Below are positions 62,275-64,000 of a DNA stretch of 64,000 bases, piece after piece. The stretch spans positions 23,301,979 to 23,365,978 of the forward strand of contig NC_050473.1 in the NCBI RefSeq assembly GCF_013373865.1, given 5' to 3'. This DNA comes from Monomorium pharaonis (Eukaryota; Arthropoda; Insecta; Hymenoptera; Formicidae). The notes beneath the pieces are model-generated. The model was not told the DNA's origin and ran no database searches. It was given only the letters and a program-made list of their open reading frames with translations. Every line of letters begins with the position of its first letter. The stretch's first letter is position 1. Made by a program: the position numbers and the translations under genes.

Positions 62275-63960
62275 CCCAGGTAGCAAGGTGACGTCTAATT
62301 GACGGCATTTTTTGGTCATTTTATGACGAACCAGACGTCATAATGTCGAGATAAAATGACGTCTAAATGTCGTAAAACTGACGTACATTTGTCTCATCTT
62401 AACGACGTCATATATTGACGTCAAAAATACGTCATTATTTTCATATTATTGACGTCATTTTCAAGAAGCTAGTATCGTACATTTGACGGTATTTTATTGT
62501 TATTTTTATGAAAAAACATAGGTTTTTAGGTTACATTTAATAAAGACGACATTTTAACGTCATTTTTATGACTATCCCAGGTAGTAAAAGCCGTTATTTT
62601 GACGTTTTAGAAAATATTTCGGGTACATGTCCTATATATGCAGTACTTGCATTATGAAAATATCGAAATAACATAATTATAATGTAAAAAAAAATCTACG
62701 TTGTTTCTCAACAAGCATCACGACCCACCACACCATAGTCACGTTTGGAATTGCCTAACTTCCGCGGTCACCCATCCAACTCTGAACCGCCGTCGACGTT
62801 GCTTGACTTCGAAGATCGTACGCTATTTAGCCCTTTGTGATGATCCATGAACACTTGATGATCATGAATACATATTTGTTATAGATCAGTTCAATAGATG
62901 CGAGAAACATGAAACTTGTAGTTAACTAATATTTTTATTTATAAATGTAAATTTACAGTTTTTTTCCTGATTTTTACATATGCGAAATAACATGTGGAAT
63001 AACTTATAAAAATATGTTTTTGCACTGTTCTTTTGATAAAACTAAATTATACCTCAGACAGAACGCAATATTTATAAAATATTTATAAAATATTTATAAT
63101 ATTTATTTAAATATTTTATAAATATTTATCTAAATATTTATAAATATTTATCTAAATATTTTATAAATATTTATCTAAATATTTTATAAATATTTATCTA
63201 ATATTTTATAAATATTTATCTAAATATTTTATAAATATTTATCTAAATATTTTATAAATATTTTTGTGGTCTTAGATTTGACAAATCATAAAGATTTATC
63301 ATAAATATTATAAAAATATTTATGAAATATTTATAAATATTCACAAAATATTACTTATACAAATCTTTATCTTTTATTTATCATAAATATTATATAAAAT
63401 ATTTAATTTATATTTTAATATGTTGAATAAAGATTTTTTTTCGTATATATAAAATATGTGTAAAATATTTATATAATATTTTGAAAAAATAAATATTAAT
63501 AAATATTAATAAATATTTATCATAAATATTATGTGCTGCCTGGGATGATTCTAAAATATTGATAGTATTAATTATATAAAATATTATATTAATTTTAATA
63601 ATGTTGTTTATTAACCAATCTTTAAATAATGATAGTTATAGGTAGCAAGGTGTCGTCCACTAGACCTCAATAATTTGTCATTTGAGGTCAAATCGTCAAT
63701 TATTACAAAGAATTATAGTTAACGTCAGTAATTAGTCACTAATAAAATCTTATTAATACGTCGTAAAATGATCAATTAACTGACGTTATTAATTAGTCAA
63801 GAATATGACGTCGGAAATACGTTGTAGGATGGATAAATGACTGACGTAATTAATAAGTCAAAAAATGACGTTACTATTACGTCTTAATTTGGTAACATGA
63901 CGTCTGCGACCTTAAATGACGAATTATTGACGTCGTATTAACGTCACCTTGCTACCTGGG
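62275..63960. mobile_element. MITE-like element, CCCAGGTAGCAAGGTGACGT termini
   Basis: 1,686 bp with inverted ends CCCAGGTAGCAAGGTGACGT / ACGTCACCTTGCTACCTGGG and a 2-bp AT duplication (62273-62274, 63961-63962). Polinton 1 has the empty site (CTTCTTATATTG). Both ends are filled with GACGTC/TGACGT words (62285-62460 and 63650-63950). No coding capacity, so non-autonomous. Confidence 0.85.
62575..63542. mobile_element. Nested second MITE of related type
   Basis: Inside the outer MITE, CCCAGGTAGTA (about 62576) and TGCTGCCTGGG (about 63542) form a second, imperfect terminal pair, again next to AT. The interior has a 63060-63540 stretch of degenerate AAATATTTATAAATATTTAT repeats. Termini are less perfect than the outer pair. 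Confidence 0.6.
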
Positions 63961-63962
63961 AT

Positions 63963-64000
63963 ATTGTACACCCCTCCACAAATTTTTTAATCCTTTGTCT
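63963..64000. other. Polinton 3 upstream DNA continuing beyond the window
   Basis: TTGTACACCCCTCCACAAAT resembles 7375-7395 of Polinton 1, so Polinton 3 continues to the right and its right terminus is not in view. Confidence 0.6.

Larger units (their letters stand above)
41420..64000 (+). mobile_element. Polinton element 3 (right end outside the window)
   Basis: It begins AGTAGGAAAGC...GTTCTAACTCGGGAGCTCCGAGGGGGGTGCGGG, closely parallel to the Polinton 1 terminus, and interrupts intron 2 of the Polinton 2 three-exon gene. Gene order: truncated PolB, integrase, DUF8207-like, ATPase, small gene, PLA2, protease, minor capsid, small gene, major capsid, VDLQGF, then gene X. Minus the hAT and MITE it spans about 13.9 kb here. 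The tail-fibre-like gene, the acidic gene and the three-exon gene are absent. Confidence 0.85.

Overview
The window is a block of nested transposable elements from an animal nuclear genome. GT-AG introns of about 80-150 nt, mariner, hAT, MULE-like and Gypsy sequences, and virus-like Polinton/Maverick (adintovirus-like) genes suggest an insect. A hymenopteran such as an ant is only a guess from general resemblance. I see no ordinary host gene and no rRNA or tRNA gene.

Layout from left to right. (a) 1-3776: decayed MULE-like transposase pieces on both strands. (b) 3777-about 26760: a decayed Gypsy LTR retrotransposon with 5' LTR, PBS, gag and pol but no visible 3' LTR. Its gag is split by (c) 5913-22045, Polinton 1, a complete 16.1-kb element with terminal inverted repeats starting AGTAG and a 6-bp target duplication, GATGCC. 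It carries 15 genes: a spliced gene X, an acidic protein, PolB, chromodomain integrase, a tail-fibre-like protein, a DUF8207-like protein, packaging ATPase, a small protein, PLA2/pX-like protein, adenain-like protease, minor capsid, a second small protein, major capsid, a 'VDLQGF' protein and a three-exon gene. PolB and integrase each carry one in-frame stop; the others look open. (d) About 26860-28865: another decayed MULE copy. (e) 28866-41419: Polinton 2, a capsid-less derivative that is an inverted duplication (palindrome) centred near 36780. Each arm holds three-exon-gene sequence, a decamer repeat array, integrase and PolB sequence. A deleted mariner sits in the left arm only. (f) 41420 to beyond the window: Polinton 3, inserted in the right arm of Polinton 2. 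Its PLA2 gene is split by (g) 50643-57661, a 7,019-bp hAT element with about 1.46-kb inverted repeats, an 8-bp target duplication, an intact 770-aa transposase and a divergent spliced gene for a polyglutamine-RGG protein. (h) 62275-63960: a MITE-like element, with a smaller one inside, near the right end of Polinton 3.

How the genes relate. The Polinton genes form a virus-like set: PolB (replication), integrase (insertion), ATPase and protease (packaging and maturation) and two capsid proteins, plus a PLA2 domain of the kind parvoviruses use for membrane escape. The early-type genes (X, the acidic protein, PolB, the three-exon gene) contain introns or have repeat-rich promoters; the structural block is tightly spaced and intronless. 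The nesting gives a relative history: MULE before Gypsy before Polinton 1 on the left; MULE before Polinton 2 before Polinton 3 before hAT and MITE on the right. Exact empty sites in sister copies support the mariner and MITE insertions.
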